Under the pieces are notes generated by a model. The model made no database searches. It was not told the DNA's origin and worked only from the letters and a program-made list of their open reading frames with translations. Shown piece by piece: positions 1-6,179 of a DNA stretch of 6,914 nucleotides (positions are counted from its first letter, which is position 1; every line of letters begins with the position of its first letter). Made by a program: the position numbers and the translations under genes. Origin of the DNA: Bacteroidales bacterium (GTDB lineage: Bacteria; Bacteroidota; Bacteroidia; Bacteroidales; F082); assembly GCA_020853175.1 (NCBI GenBank), contig JADYZK010000398.1, positions 1-6,914 on the forward strand, written 5' to 3'.

Positions 1-1117
1 CGTTGGGGTTGTGGATTACATGAACTGCCCTTGAATCATTGCCTGGAAAAATGTACAATTTGCAATCTGGACCCATGATTCCGCTGCCGAAATTGGTAGC
101 AAACGGATCGCCGTAACCGTCGTATTCGCCAATCAATGCTTGTGAAGCACTAATATCAGATGCAAAAAGGTCAAATTGATACAAATATATTTTAGCTGTG
201 ATGTAAAGAAATTGTCCGCTCGGTGAAATGGCCATGCCACCATCGAATGGATCAAGTCCACCAAAATCGACGTCGATGTTCTGATAATTGCTCAAAAGTC
301 CTGTAGATCGGTCAAAATCGTACATACGGATTTTGTTTTTGGGATTGTAGCGGATGTATTTGCTGCCGTCGGGAGAAAACATTACTTGGCCTCCTCCTTC
401 GCCGTTTGGGGGAGTAGAATCTCCGAGTGCAAGATTGTGTACCAAAGAAATACCGTCAGCATCGAATTTGAAAACATAATATTTGTTGTTCCGATCACCG
501 GGAGAAACCAGCCACCAATCCTCACCGTTGGCATGACGGACGGCAGTCATGTCGCCGAAGGCAAAGGTGTCTTGATGAAATATCTCATTTTTGGAGACAA
601 CCTTTCCAGTTCCATTGTTAGCCGACATATCAACAACCGAATACAGTAGTTCCAGGGTAAAAACATTAAGGGGATTGGTTATCAAAATTACTCTTTTATG
701 AAACAAGTAATAAATACTGTCAGATTCAGGTAAAGGCAAAATAATGGTGCTTTGTGTTCCTGAAGGATATCCTGAAGTGGTACCACTGCAGTAGGAATTA
801 AAAATAGGGCCAGCATTGATACTATCCCCATTTTCAAGCATTTCGTTTTGAAAATTTGCTAAGCTGCACCCATTGGTATAAAACAGTAATGATCCTGAAT
901 AAGTACTGATGGCGGCATTGTTACCATTTCCAAATTCCATATACCGATCTTCTTTGTAAACTACTACGGTATCACCATTAAAATTAAATGTAATCCCACC
1001 GAAAATAGGATTAGGGTTAAAACTATCGTCGCCGGTGACCCATACATAATCACGTTTTTGAGCATGCAAGAAGCACACTAGTATCATCATTCCGAGAAAA
1101 AGGATGCATTTCTTCAT
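1..1117 (-). CDS. Exported beta-propeller-like protein, N-terminal part (partial)
   Basis: An uninterrupted reading frame of 372 codons begins at the ATG at 1117 and leaves the window at base 1, so the C-terminus is missing. The N-terminus is a clear type I signal peptide: MKKC, then a hydrophobic core (ILFLGMMILVCFL) and HAQ before a polar mature region. The mature part contains motifs such as LLFYTNGC and ENGDSI, then blade-like repeats including VMFSPDGSKYIRY and MAISPSGQFLYIT, which resemble the strands of WD40/PD40-type propellers. Proteins of this style are common in Saprospiria and often end in a type IX secretion sorting domain; that end is not visible here, so secretion by that route is inference. 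The start is fixed by the signal peptide. The gene lies downstream of the ATPase gene on the same strand with an 88-base gap and probably has its own promoter. The substrate or role is unknown. Confidence 0.85.
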   Translation of the reverse strand, partial: MKKCILFLGMMILVCFLHAQKRDYVWVTGDDSFNPNPIFGGITFNFNGDTVVVYKEDRYMEFGNGNNAAISTYSGSLLFYTNGCSLANFQNEMLENGDSINAGPIFNSYCSGTTSGYPSGTQSTIILPLPESDSIYYLFHKRVILITNPLNVFTLELLYSVVDMSANNGTGKVVSKNEIFHQDTFAFGDMTAVRHANGEDWWLVSPGDRNNKYYVFKFDADGISLVHNLALGDSTPPNGEGGGQVMFSPDGSKYIRYNPKNKIRMYDFDRSTGLLSNYQNIDVDFGGLDPFDGGMAISPSGQFLYITAKIYLYQFDLFASDISASQALIGEYDGYGDPFATNFGSGIMGPDCKLYIFPGNDSRAVHVIHNPN

Positions 1118-1140
1118 GTCGTACTATTTTGCAGGAAACA

Positions 1141-1170
1141 CAAACTAATGTATTTCTGGCATATAAGCAA
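1141..1170 (-). promoter_or_regulatory. Putative Bacteroidota-type promoter of the exported propeller gene
   Basis: Read on the minus strand, TTG is followed after 19 bases by TTAGTTTG, one mismatch from the Bacteroidota -7 consensus TAnnTTTG and at the usual spacing from the -33 TTG. It lies 23 bases upstream of the ATG at 1117, which suits a short leader. It is called from pattern alone. Confidence 0.4.
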
Positions 1171-1205
1171 TTCTTCATCGATGACTCCCTCTGGGGTTTG
1201 ATGTT

Positions 1206-2513
1206 TTATGCCTTCAACAAGGATTTTATCCCCATCAAACCATAAAGCGGGATATTCACGAAATCATCGCTTTGGATGAAATTTCTGGGAGAAGCCCGCA
1301 GCAACAATTTTGGTTCAAATTTGTCAGCATAACTTCGGAGGCTTTTCGTGTTGCGGCTAGCGCCACTTTTCACTTCAAGGGGATAAATTTCATTGTTCCA
1401 TTGAAAAACAAAATCGACCTCCGCTTCACTTTGGGAGGACCAATAAAACAAGTCTTGCGCAATGGTTTTCAACAATTCCAGGCAGGCATAATTTTCAACA
1501 AATGCCCCATTGTATTCTGAAAAAAGGTCGTTGGGTTGTAAAATGATATCAGATGATAAATTCAGGAGCGCGCCCAGCAAACCCGTGTCTAATAGATAGA
1601 CTTTGAATTTTGAATGGTCGGCGTAGCCGGAAATCGGCAGTTTGGCAGCCCGGATTTGATTAACAATATGGATAAGCCCTGCATTCCTCAACCATTCGAT
1701 GCTTTGCTGGTAAGCCGTGGAACGCGCATTGGCTTTTACATCATTGTACATGAATTTCTTGTTCTCCTTAGCCAATTGAAAAGCGACAGAATTCCAGATT
1801 TCTGTCACTTTAATGGCTTGGGAAGGGTCGGAATATTTGGAAAAATCACGTTGATAGGCTTGAAGAATATCATGCTGGATGTTCCTCGCCGCATTGATGT
1901 CCTTGTGTTGGATGTAATCAGCCACAACCTCGGGCATACCGCCCAAAAAAAAGTACATTTTTAAGTGGTTGATCAATTTTTCATGCAAAATTTCGGGTAA
2001 GGGTTCCAAAAACAGGAGTTTTTCAGCCAAAAGCTGTTCACCAATGGCTTCCAAATATTCTGAAAAGCTCAAAGGATAAAGTGTTAAGAAATTGACTTTC
2101 CCGACGGGAAAACTACTCGTTTTTCCCAAACTGACCCCCAAAAGTGACCCCGCAGCGATGATATGATAGGCAGGCGTTTGTTCTTGAAAATATTTCAGAC
2201 TGGTGAGGGCTTCGGGGCAAACTTGAATTTCGTCAAAACAAATCAAGGTGTCCTCGGCAACCACCTTTTTACCCAGAAACAAACCGATGTTTTCAATGAT
2301 TTTTTCAGGGGAAAGTTCCTGGGTAAAAATTGATTTTAGACCTGGCACTTGTTCAAAATTCAGATAAACGTAGTTTTTATACTCGTTTTTGCCAAATTCG
2401 TTGATGAGCCAGGTTTTACCCACTTGTCGCGCTCCCTGCAAAAGCAACGGTTTTCGCCGCTGGTCTGATTTCCAGGCTAAGAGGTTTTGGTACAAAGTCC
2501 TTTTCATGAACAA
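1206..2513 (-). CDS. AAA_14/DUF4143 family ATP-binding protein
   Basis: A complete 435-residue protein of the widespread AAA_14 plus DUF4143 architecture. The N-terminal P-loop ATPase has Walker A GARQVGKT at residues 27-34, Walker B LICFDEIQ with D94/E95, and a sensor-like strand ending AAGSLLG near residue 120. The C-terminal DUF4143 part contains AFVENY and then D367, E380 and K382 (EVDFVF...PLEVKSG), the layout of a PD-(D/E)XK nuclease fold. Length and domain order are normal for the family. The biological role of these proteins is not established; ATP hydrolysis is expected from the intact motifs, while nuclease activity is only inferred. An alternative start is Met3 (MKRTLYQNL), which fits the family equally well. 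A perfect TAAATTTG -7 element lies 23 bases upstream, and a tandem repeat array begins just beyond it. The gene is transcribed divergently from the Crp-like regulator. Confidence 0.93.
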   Translation of the reverse strand: MFMKRTLYQNLLAWKSDQRRKPLLLQGARQVGKTWLINEFGKNEYKNYVYLNFEQVPGLKSIFTQELSPEKIIENIGLFLGKKVVAEDTLICFDEIQVCPEALTSLKYFQEQTPAYHIIAAGSLLGVSLGKTSSFPVGKVNFLTLYPLSFSEYLEAIGEQLLAEKLLFLEPLPEILHEKLINHLKMYFFLGGMPEVVADYIQHKDINAARNIQHDILQAYQRDFSKYSDPSQAIKVTEIWNSVAFQLAKENKKFMYNDVKANARSTAYQQSIEWLRNAGLIHIVNQIRAAKLPISGYADHSKFKVYLLDTGLLGALLNLSSDIILQPNDLFSEYNGAFVENYACLELLKTIAQDLFYWSSQSEAEVDFVFQWNNEIYPLEVKSGASRNTKSLRSYADKFEPKLLLRASPRNFIQSDDFVNIPLYGLMGIKSLLKA

Positions 2514-2535
2514 GCTTTTAGTTCAATACAGAGGG

Positions 2536-2543
2536 CAAATTTA
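2536..2543 (-). promoter_or_regulatory. -7 promoter element of the ATPase gene
   Basis: The minus strand reads TAAATTTG, a perfect match to the Bacteroidota TAnnTTTG element, 23 bases before the ATG at 2513. No TTG is found at the standard 19-21 base spacing; the position where a -33 box would fall is occupied by the first unit of the tandem array. The promoter may therefore be weak, or dependent on a protein bound to the repeats. Confidence 0.45.
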
Positions 2544-2558
2544 GCAGTTTATCTGGGG

Positions 2559-2666
2559 AAAAATGTAATATTAGTCAAAATGATGTGGTAAAAAATGTAA
2601 GGTACTGCCCAATTCATGTGCGAAAAAATGTAAAGTACTGCCAAATTCATGTGCCGAAAAATGTAA
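2559..2666. repeat. Tandem array of about 33 bp units, three full and one partial
   Basis: The 10-mer AAAAATGTAA occurs four times, at 2559, 2591, 2624 and 2657, giving periods of 32, 33 and 33 bases. Units 2 and 3 match at 29 of 33 positions and share GTACTGCC and AATTCATGTGC. Unit 1 is a degenerate copy that keeps the core and a related tail (ATGATGTG). Unit 4 keeps only the 10-mer before the sequence diverges. The array fills the space between the divergently transcribed ATPase and Crp-like genes. The spacing is close to three helical turns, so the A-tracts and any bound proteins would lie on one DNA face. It could be a multi-site operator, or the leftover end of a transposon such as an IS21-type element, whose ends carry multiple internal repeats. 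No transposase is present beside it. Confidence 0.8.
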
Positions 2667-2784
2667 AATCCTCTTCTCCGCCCATCCATAGTGTGGTTTC
2701 GCGCAGATGTTACAAAGACGTTTTTTCGCCGACGTACGTACCTTCGCATGAAAGACGCCCCATAAAAAAGGCTCCTGTCGTACC

Positions 2785-3357
2785 ATGTTCACCCTTTTGC
2801 ACCAAACCGTTGAACGCTTCGTTCACCTCGACGCCCACGAACGCGCCGTTTTTGAAAACGTGTTCACGTTTCGGCAGGTGCCGAAAAAATTCACCCTCGT
2901 GGATTACGGACAAATCACCCGCGAACTGTTTTTCATCAACAAAGGACTGCTGCGGCTGTATTACACCAAGGACGGCGAGGAAATCACCGGGTTTATTTTC
3001 CGGGAAGGATTGTTCGCCAGCAGTTACGACAGTTTCCTGCGTCAGGCGCCGAGTTTACAGTACCTGGAAACTCTGGAAGACTGCGAACTTTTGGTACTTC
3101 GCCACGAAAAACTGGAGGAATTGTACCGCATTTTACCCAAAATAAACATTTTTACCCGAAAAGTAGCCGAGCAACGATTCATCAACGCTCAAATGATCCT
3201 GTCGTCGTTTTTGCTCGACACACCCGAGGAACGTTACATCAAATTCGTGGAGCACAACGCCGATTTGCTGTTGCGGGTGCCCCACCACATCATTGCGTCC
3301 TACCTTGGCATCACACCCGTTTCCATGAGCCGCATCCGAAAAAGAATCATGAAGTAG
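2785..3357 (+). CDS. Crp/Fnr family transcriptional regulator
   Basis: A 190-residue protein with the two-domain layout of the Crp/Fnr family. Residues about 15-110 form a cyclic-nucleotide-binding-like beta-roll (FTFRQVPKKFTLVDYGQ, ELFFINKGLLRLYY, GFIFREGLF). A long dimerisation-type helix follows at about 120-142, and a winged helix-turn-helix sits at about 165-188 (VPHHIIASYLGITPVSMSRIRKR), where the recognition helix is rich in Ser and Arg. The length is typical of the short Bacteroidota branch. The ligand pocket lacks the conserved Arg-Ser/Thr-Ala motif of true cAMP receptors (the equivalent stretch reads SFLRQAPS), so cAMP is an unlikely ligand. The ATG at 2785 is chosen because the protein begins at the usual point of the family. 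No strong promoter was found; TACCTTCG at 2739-2746 is a one-mismatch -7 candidate without a -33 box. The SRPBCC gene downstream is a plausible partner. Confidence 0.92.
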   Translation: MFTLLHQTVERFVHLDAHERAVFENVFTFRQVPKKFTLVDYGQITRELFFINKGLLRLYYTKDGEEITGFIFREGLFASSYDSFLRQAPSLQYLETLEDCELLVLRHEKLEELYRILPKINIFTRKVAEQRFINAQMILSSFLLDTPEERYIKFVEHNADLLLRVPHHIIASYLGITPVSMSRIRKRIMK

Positions 3358-3440
3358 GTTTTTATTTACAATTGTTAATGGAGGTCCGTCCGGAGCGCCC
3401 GCAACTTTGTGACATCAAATTCATTAAAAACCCTCATGTC

Positions 3441-3872
3441 ATGGAATTGCAAATTCGCACCGAAATCGTCATCAACGCCTCCAAAGAAAAGGTATGGTCC
3501 GTACTCACCAACCTGGAAGCATATCCCCAATGGAACCCTTTCATCGTTCAAAGCAAAGGCAGGATTGCCGTCGGCGAACGCCTCGAAAATACCCTGCAAA
3601 ACGGCGCCAAAACCATCGTTTTTAAACCCAAAGTGTTGCAGGTAAGGCAGAACGAATACTTCGAATGGCTCGGCTCGCTTTGGTTCAAAGGTTTGTTCGA
3701 CGGCCGCCATTACTTCGAAATCCAGGAACTCGGTCCAGGACAGGTCAACCTCATCCACGGTGAATCCTTTTCAGGCATCCTCAGCGGCATGATTTTCCGC
3801 AGCATCGGCGCCGATACGCGGAACAACTTTGTAAAAATGAATGAGGCATTGAAGGCACGGGCGGAAGGGTGA
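3441..3872 (+). CDS. SRPBCC-fold (START/polyketide cyclase-like) protein
   Basis: A 143-residue protein with the hallmarks of the SRPBCC superfamily: a first strand ELQIRTEIVINAS, the helix KEKVWSVLTNLEAYPQWNPF carrying the very common W-x-x-L-x-x-x-x-x-Y-x-x-W-N-P signature, central beta strands (IVFKPKVLQVRQNEYFEWLG), and a long C-terminal helix (GADTRNNFVKMNEALKARA). Members form a deep hydrophobic pocket and bind or modify lipids and aromatic compounds; the ligand here is unknown. No signal peptide or membrane segment is seen, so it is probably cytoplasmic. The frame extends upstream to 3372, but those 23 extra residues do not resemble the fold, so the ATG at 3441 is preferred. It follows the Crp-like gene on the same strand with an 83-base gap and may be co-transcribed or controlled by it. 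CAACTTTG at 3402-3409 is an imperfect -7 box lacking a well-spaced -33 element. Confidence 0.88.
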   Translation: MELQIRTEIVINASKEKVWSVLTNLEAYPQWNPFIVQSKGRIAVGERLENTLQNGAKTIVFKPKVLQVRQNEYFEWLGSLWFKGLFDGRHYFEIQELGPGQVNLIHGESFSGILSGMIFRSIGADTRNNFVKMNEALKARAEG

Positions 3873-3889
3873 TTTTTTTGTTTTTAAAG

Positions 3890-3926
3890 AAATATACGGC
3901 CATTGATCAATCAAAGCCGTATATTT
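3890..3926 (+). promoter_or_regulatory. Perfect 11 bp inverted repeat, probable abiE operator
   Basis: The arms AAATATACGGC (3890-3900) and GCCGTATATTT (3916-3926) are exact reverse complements separated by 15 bases, which contain the 10 bp palindrome ATTGATCAAT (3902-3911). The right arm overlaps the -7 element TATATTTG. AbiEi antitoxins are known to repress their own operon by binding inverted repeats at the promoter, so this is the obvious operator candidate. It could also act as a weak terminator for the SRPBCC gene ending at 3872, but no T-run follows the stem on the plus strand. Confidence 0.7.
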
Positions 3927-3927
3927 G
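3920..3927 (+). promoter_or_regulatory. -7 promoter element of the abiE operon
   Basis: TATATTTG is a perfect TAnnTTTG match 22 bases before the ATG at 3950. The nearest upstream TTG (3903-3905) is only 14 bases away, closer than the usual 19-21, so the -33 contact is poor. It lies within the right arm of the inverted repeat, so a protein bound there would block RNA polymerase. Confidence 0.6.
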
Positions 3928-3949
3928 TACTATCCATTTAATTTTCAAC

Positions 3950-4540
3950 ATGAAAGTTGCGCATCAAATTCGAGAAGTTTTTACCCGGCACCACGGTATT
4001 GTTGATGCAGGCACCCTGCTTGCGGAAGGCATAAACTATTACCAACTCAATCAGCTGGTAGACAATGGCGCCGTGCTAAAACTAAAACGCGGCCTGTACA
4101 AATGGAGCGATACGGACAATTATGAAATGGCGGACGTTGCCCGGATGGTGAAAGATGGCGTATTTTGTATGTTTTCTGCTGCTTTTTTTCACGAACTGAC
4201 CACTTTTATACCAGGGGAGCACCATCTTGCCATCCCCGATAAATCGAAAGTTGTGCTGCCGCCTTACCCATCGATCAAACTTTACTATTGGGACACAATA
4301 CCTTATCAAACCGGAATACAAGAAATAACCCTGAACGGTGCTCCCGTCCGAATGTATAGCCCTGAAAGAACGGTTTGTGATATGGTTCGGTTCCGGCAAC
4401 GCGTGGGGATGGATAGCATGAAAGAAGTTCTGAAAACTTACCTGAACAAACCTGATCGCAACCTTACGCTGCTTCTACAAACTGCTAAAACCCTGGGCAT
4501 TGAAGGTGTGATGCGGTCTTATCTTGAAATTCTGGTATGA
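3950..4540 (+). CDS. abiEi: AbiEi-type antitoxin of a type IV toxin-antitoxin system
   Basis: A 196-residue protein with the AbiEi layout. An N-terminal winged helix-turn-helix spans about residues 5-52 (HGIVDAGTLLAEGINYYQLN, then the basic wing AVLKLKRGLYKW). The C-terminal antitoxin domain follows, with MFSAAFFHELTT near residue 80 and the characteristic YSPERTVCDMVRFRQRVG at 136-153. The family neutralises its cognate AbiEii toxin without forming a stable complex with it, and represses its own promoter. The frame is open back to 3869, but the residues before Met28 of that frame are translated from the operator and promoter, so the ATG at 3950 is the start. It overlaps the toxin gene by four bases (ATGA), which implies translational coupling. 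The order antitoxin then toxin is standard. The family call is strong; actual antitoxin activity is inferred. Confidence 0.9.
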   Translation: MKVAHQIREVFTRHHGIVDAGTLLAEGINYYQLNQLVDNGAVLKLKRGLYKWSDTDNYEMADVARMVKDGVFCMFSAAFFHELTTFIPGEHHLAIPDKSKVVLPPYPSIKLYYWDTIPYQTGIQEITLNGAPVRMYSPERTVCDMVRFRQRVGMDSMKEVLKTYLNKPDRNLTLLLQTAKTLGIEGVMRSYLEILV

Positions 4541-5391
4541 AAAATATTGCTTTATCCGTCCGTGACAGGCTGCAAAAAATTTCAAGGGAAACACAGGTTG
4601 ATTTCCAACTCCTGCTAATTCGTTTCTTCCAGGAGCGCATGCTGTACCGGTTGTCAAGGTCTAATTTTAAGGAAAACTTCTGTTTAAAAGGAGGCGCTTT
4701 GTTGTACGCACTCGAACAGGATAGAAGTCGGCCGACTCTGGATCTTGATTTGTTGGGAATGCACATTACTAATGACCAGGCGGGTATGCAAATGGCTTTT
4801 AACCAACTTTGCTACATTCCTTATGAAGCAGATGGTGTTGTGTTTCATGCTGATTCCATTTCGACCACAACCATCACGAATGAAGGTAAATATCCGGGGG
4901 TTCGGCTTAAAGTATTAGCTCAACTTGGCAATATCAAACAGAATCTGCAAATAGATATTGGCTTTGGCGATGTCGTCACGCCAAAACCTGTTTGGATGGC
5001 ATATCCTGTCCTTCTCGATCTTGAAGCCCCGGAGATTCAGGCATATTCAGTTGAAACGGTTATTGCAGAAAAATTCGAAGCGATGATTGATCTTGGCGAA
5101 TTGAACAGTCGGATGAAAGATTTTTATGATCTGTACCGATTGTTACAACCAGGAAAATATGATCGAACAATTCTGCTGGCTGCGATCAAAGCCACTTTTA
5201 AAAACCGACAGACTCCTTACATCGGGAACCATTCTTTGTTTAAGGATAAATTTGCAAGCGATGAGAATCGCTTGAAGCAATGGAGTGCTTTTTTGCGAAA
5301 ATCAAGGTTGGAGGTGGTTGAATTTAGTGAAGTGCATGAAATAATTCGAGAAGTACTAGAAGGTATTTATGGGGAAATCCGTGGCCATTAA
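4537..5391 (+). CDS. abiEii: AbiEii/AbiGii-type nucleotidyltransferase toxin
   Basis: A 284-residue protein of the AbiEii (formerly DUF1814) nucleotidyltransferase family, at the usual length. The key motifs are present in order: FCLKGGALLYAL at 48-59 (KGG at 51-53), RPTLDLDLLG at 65-74 with the putative metal ligands D69 and D71, LQIDIGFGD at 137-145 with D140 as a likely third acidic residue, and the motif VETVIAEKFEAM...NSRMKDFYDLYRLL at 172-203 with K179, R192, K193 and D195. AbiEii proteins cause phage-induced growth arrest; related MenT toxins transfer nucleotides to the 3' end of tRNA, but the target of this protein cannot be read from sequence. No frameshift or loss of a key residue is seen, so the toxin appears intact. 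Its ATG overlaps the antitoxin stop. The downstream neighbour is convergent, so the operon probably has just two genes. Confidence 0.92.
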   Translation: MKNIALSVRDRLQKISRETQVDFQLLLIRFFQERMLYRLSRSNFKENFCLKGGALLYALEQDRSRPTLDLDLLGMHITNDQAGMQMAFNQLCYIPYEADGVVFHADSISTTTITNEGKYPGVRLKVLAQLGNIKQNLQIDIGFGDVVTPKPVWMAYPVLLDLEAPEIQAYSVETVIAEKFEAMIDLGELNSRMKDFYDLYRLLQPGKYDRTILLAAIKATFKNRQTPYIGNHSLFKDKFASDENRLKQWSAFLRKSRLEVVEFSEVHEIIREVLEGIYGEIRGH

Positions 5392-5525
5392 AACTGGCAG
5401 TATTTGTTAGCAGTGAAAACGGTTTGGCAAATAACAAAGAAAGACCATTCATCTTTTCGTGCCTGGCTTTATTTAGTAGAGATTTATTAACATTTATTCT
5501 TTGCTATTTAGATAATCTGGTTTTT

Positions 5526-6074
5526 TTAATTTGATTGAAAAAATGATTTACATGGGTTAATTGAGTCATTTACTTTTATCCCTAATTTTACGTCATAGGA
5601 ATGAACATTGAGTTTTTGATTTTTTACAATAAAAATAAAATCATCGTATAAAATGTTTTCAAAAAATATCAAATTAGAAGGAACAGGTATGTAATCGATT
5701 TGAATAAACAGTTTGAATATTTCAGGATTTTTGGGCAAGGGAAAATTATATGCAACTGCTGTATATTTTTCCTTGGGAATTAAGCTTTTGAATCTCATAA
5801 AACATCCGAAACTTGGCTGTAATAAAGATTGACTGGAAGTTACAAGACTTAAATCTGCGGCCCATTCATTATCTCTAACTTCATGAAAATTGATATTTTT
5901 TTCATTTAGGACTAAAACAGAATCAGAAACATTCTCAATTTGAAAGTATAAACAGCTATCCTCCTTACTTAGATAGCCTGTAATTTTTACCAAGCTGTCC
6001 AGGTGAAGAATTTGACCTTTAACTGGCCAAAGCATAATGTGGAGTAAAATAAATGTCAACATCATTTTTTGCAT
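5526..6074 (-). CDS. Small exported protein of unknown function
   Basis: A 182-residue protein whose first 20 or so residues form a signal peptide (MQKMMLTFILLHIMLWPVKG before QILHLDS), so it should be exported to the periplasm or surface. I do not recognise a family. The mature part reads like an all-beta domain: CLYFQIENVSDSVLVLNE resembles the strand pattern of immunoglobulin-like folds, and alternating hydrophobic strands follow to the end (FKLFIQIDYIPVP, DDFIFIVKN). Three Cys lie in the mature part (in DSCLYF, FGCFM and NPCKS) with no metal-site pattern. The gene is convergent with abiEii across a 134-base gap; its stop overlaps a run of seven T. It is very AT-rich compared with the genes to its left. 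No clear TAnnTTTG element was found upstream. The ATG at 6074 is chosen because it begins the signal peptide. Confidence 0.75.
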   Translation of the reverse strand: MQKMMLTFILLHIMLWPVKGQILHLDSLVKITGYLSKEDSCLYFQIENVSDSVLVLNEKNINFHEVRDNEWAADLSLVTSSQSLLQPSFGCFMRFKSLIPKEKYTAVAYNFPLPKNPEIFKLFIQIDYIPVPSNLIFFENILYDDFIFIVKNQKLNVHSYDVKLGIKVNDSINPCKSFFQSN

Positions 6075-6179
6075 AGTTTAAATATTTTTATGTTAGGAAA
6101 AAACGCCTGACTTTAGCAGTTCCATCTGCAATTGGGTGCGCTTTTCATAAAGAGAACCAACATTTAATTACTACATGAG

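Noticed and set aside
1614..1964. Plus-strand reading frame of 116 codons
   Set aside because: It lies entirely antisense to the ATPase gene, which has clear family motifs; the predicted peptide shows no recognisable domain.
2559..2666. Possible small CRISPR array
   Set aside because: The units are contiguous with a 33 bp period over their whole length; there are no unique spacers between conserved repeats, and no cas gene is nearby.
2739..2746. TACCTTCG as the promoter of the Crp-like gene
   Set aside because: It has one mismatch to TAnnTTTG and no TTG at the required upstream distance, so it is mentioned only as a weak candidate.
2585..3145. 186-codon plus-strand reading frame overlapping the repeats and the Crp-like gene
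   Set aside because: It is a frame shadow: its N-terminal part translates the tandem repeats and the rest lies in another frame of the well supported regulator, with low-complexity Ser/Pro/Cys-rich content.
3372..3440. N-terminal extension of the SRPBCC gene
   Set aside because: The extra 23 residues do not match the fold, which begins directly after the ATG at 3441.
3375..3758. Minus-strand reading frame of 127 codons
   Set aside because: It is antisense to the SRPBCC gene, whose sequence matches a known fold; the antisense product has no recognisable motif.
3869..3949. N-terminal extension of the antitoxin gene overlapping the SRPBCC stop
   Set aside because: It would translate the inverted repeat and the -7 promoter box; the family begins near the ATG at 3950.
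5392..5525. Rho-independent terminator between abiEii and the convergent gene
   Set aside because: Only a weak 6 bp stem (TATTTG/CAAATA) with a long loop and a T-run/A-run pair without a GC stem are visible, so no terminator is called.
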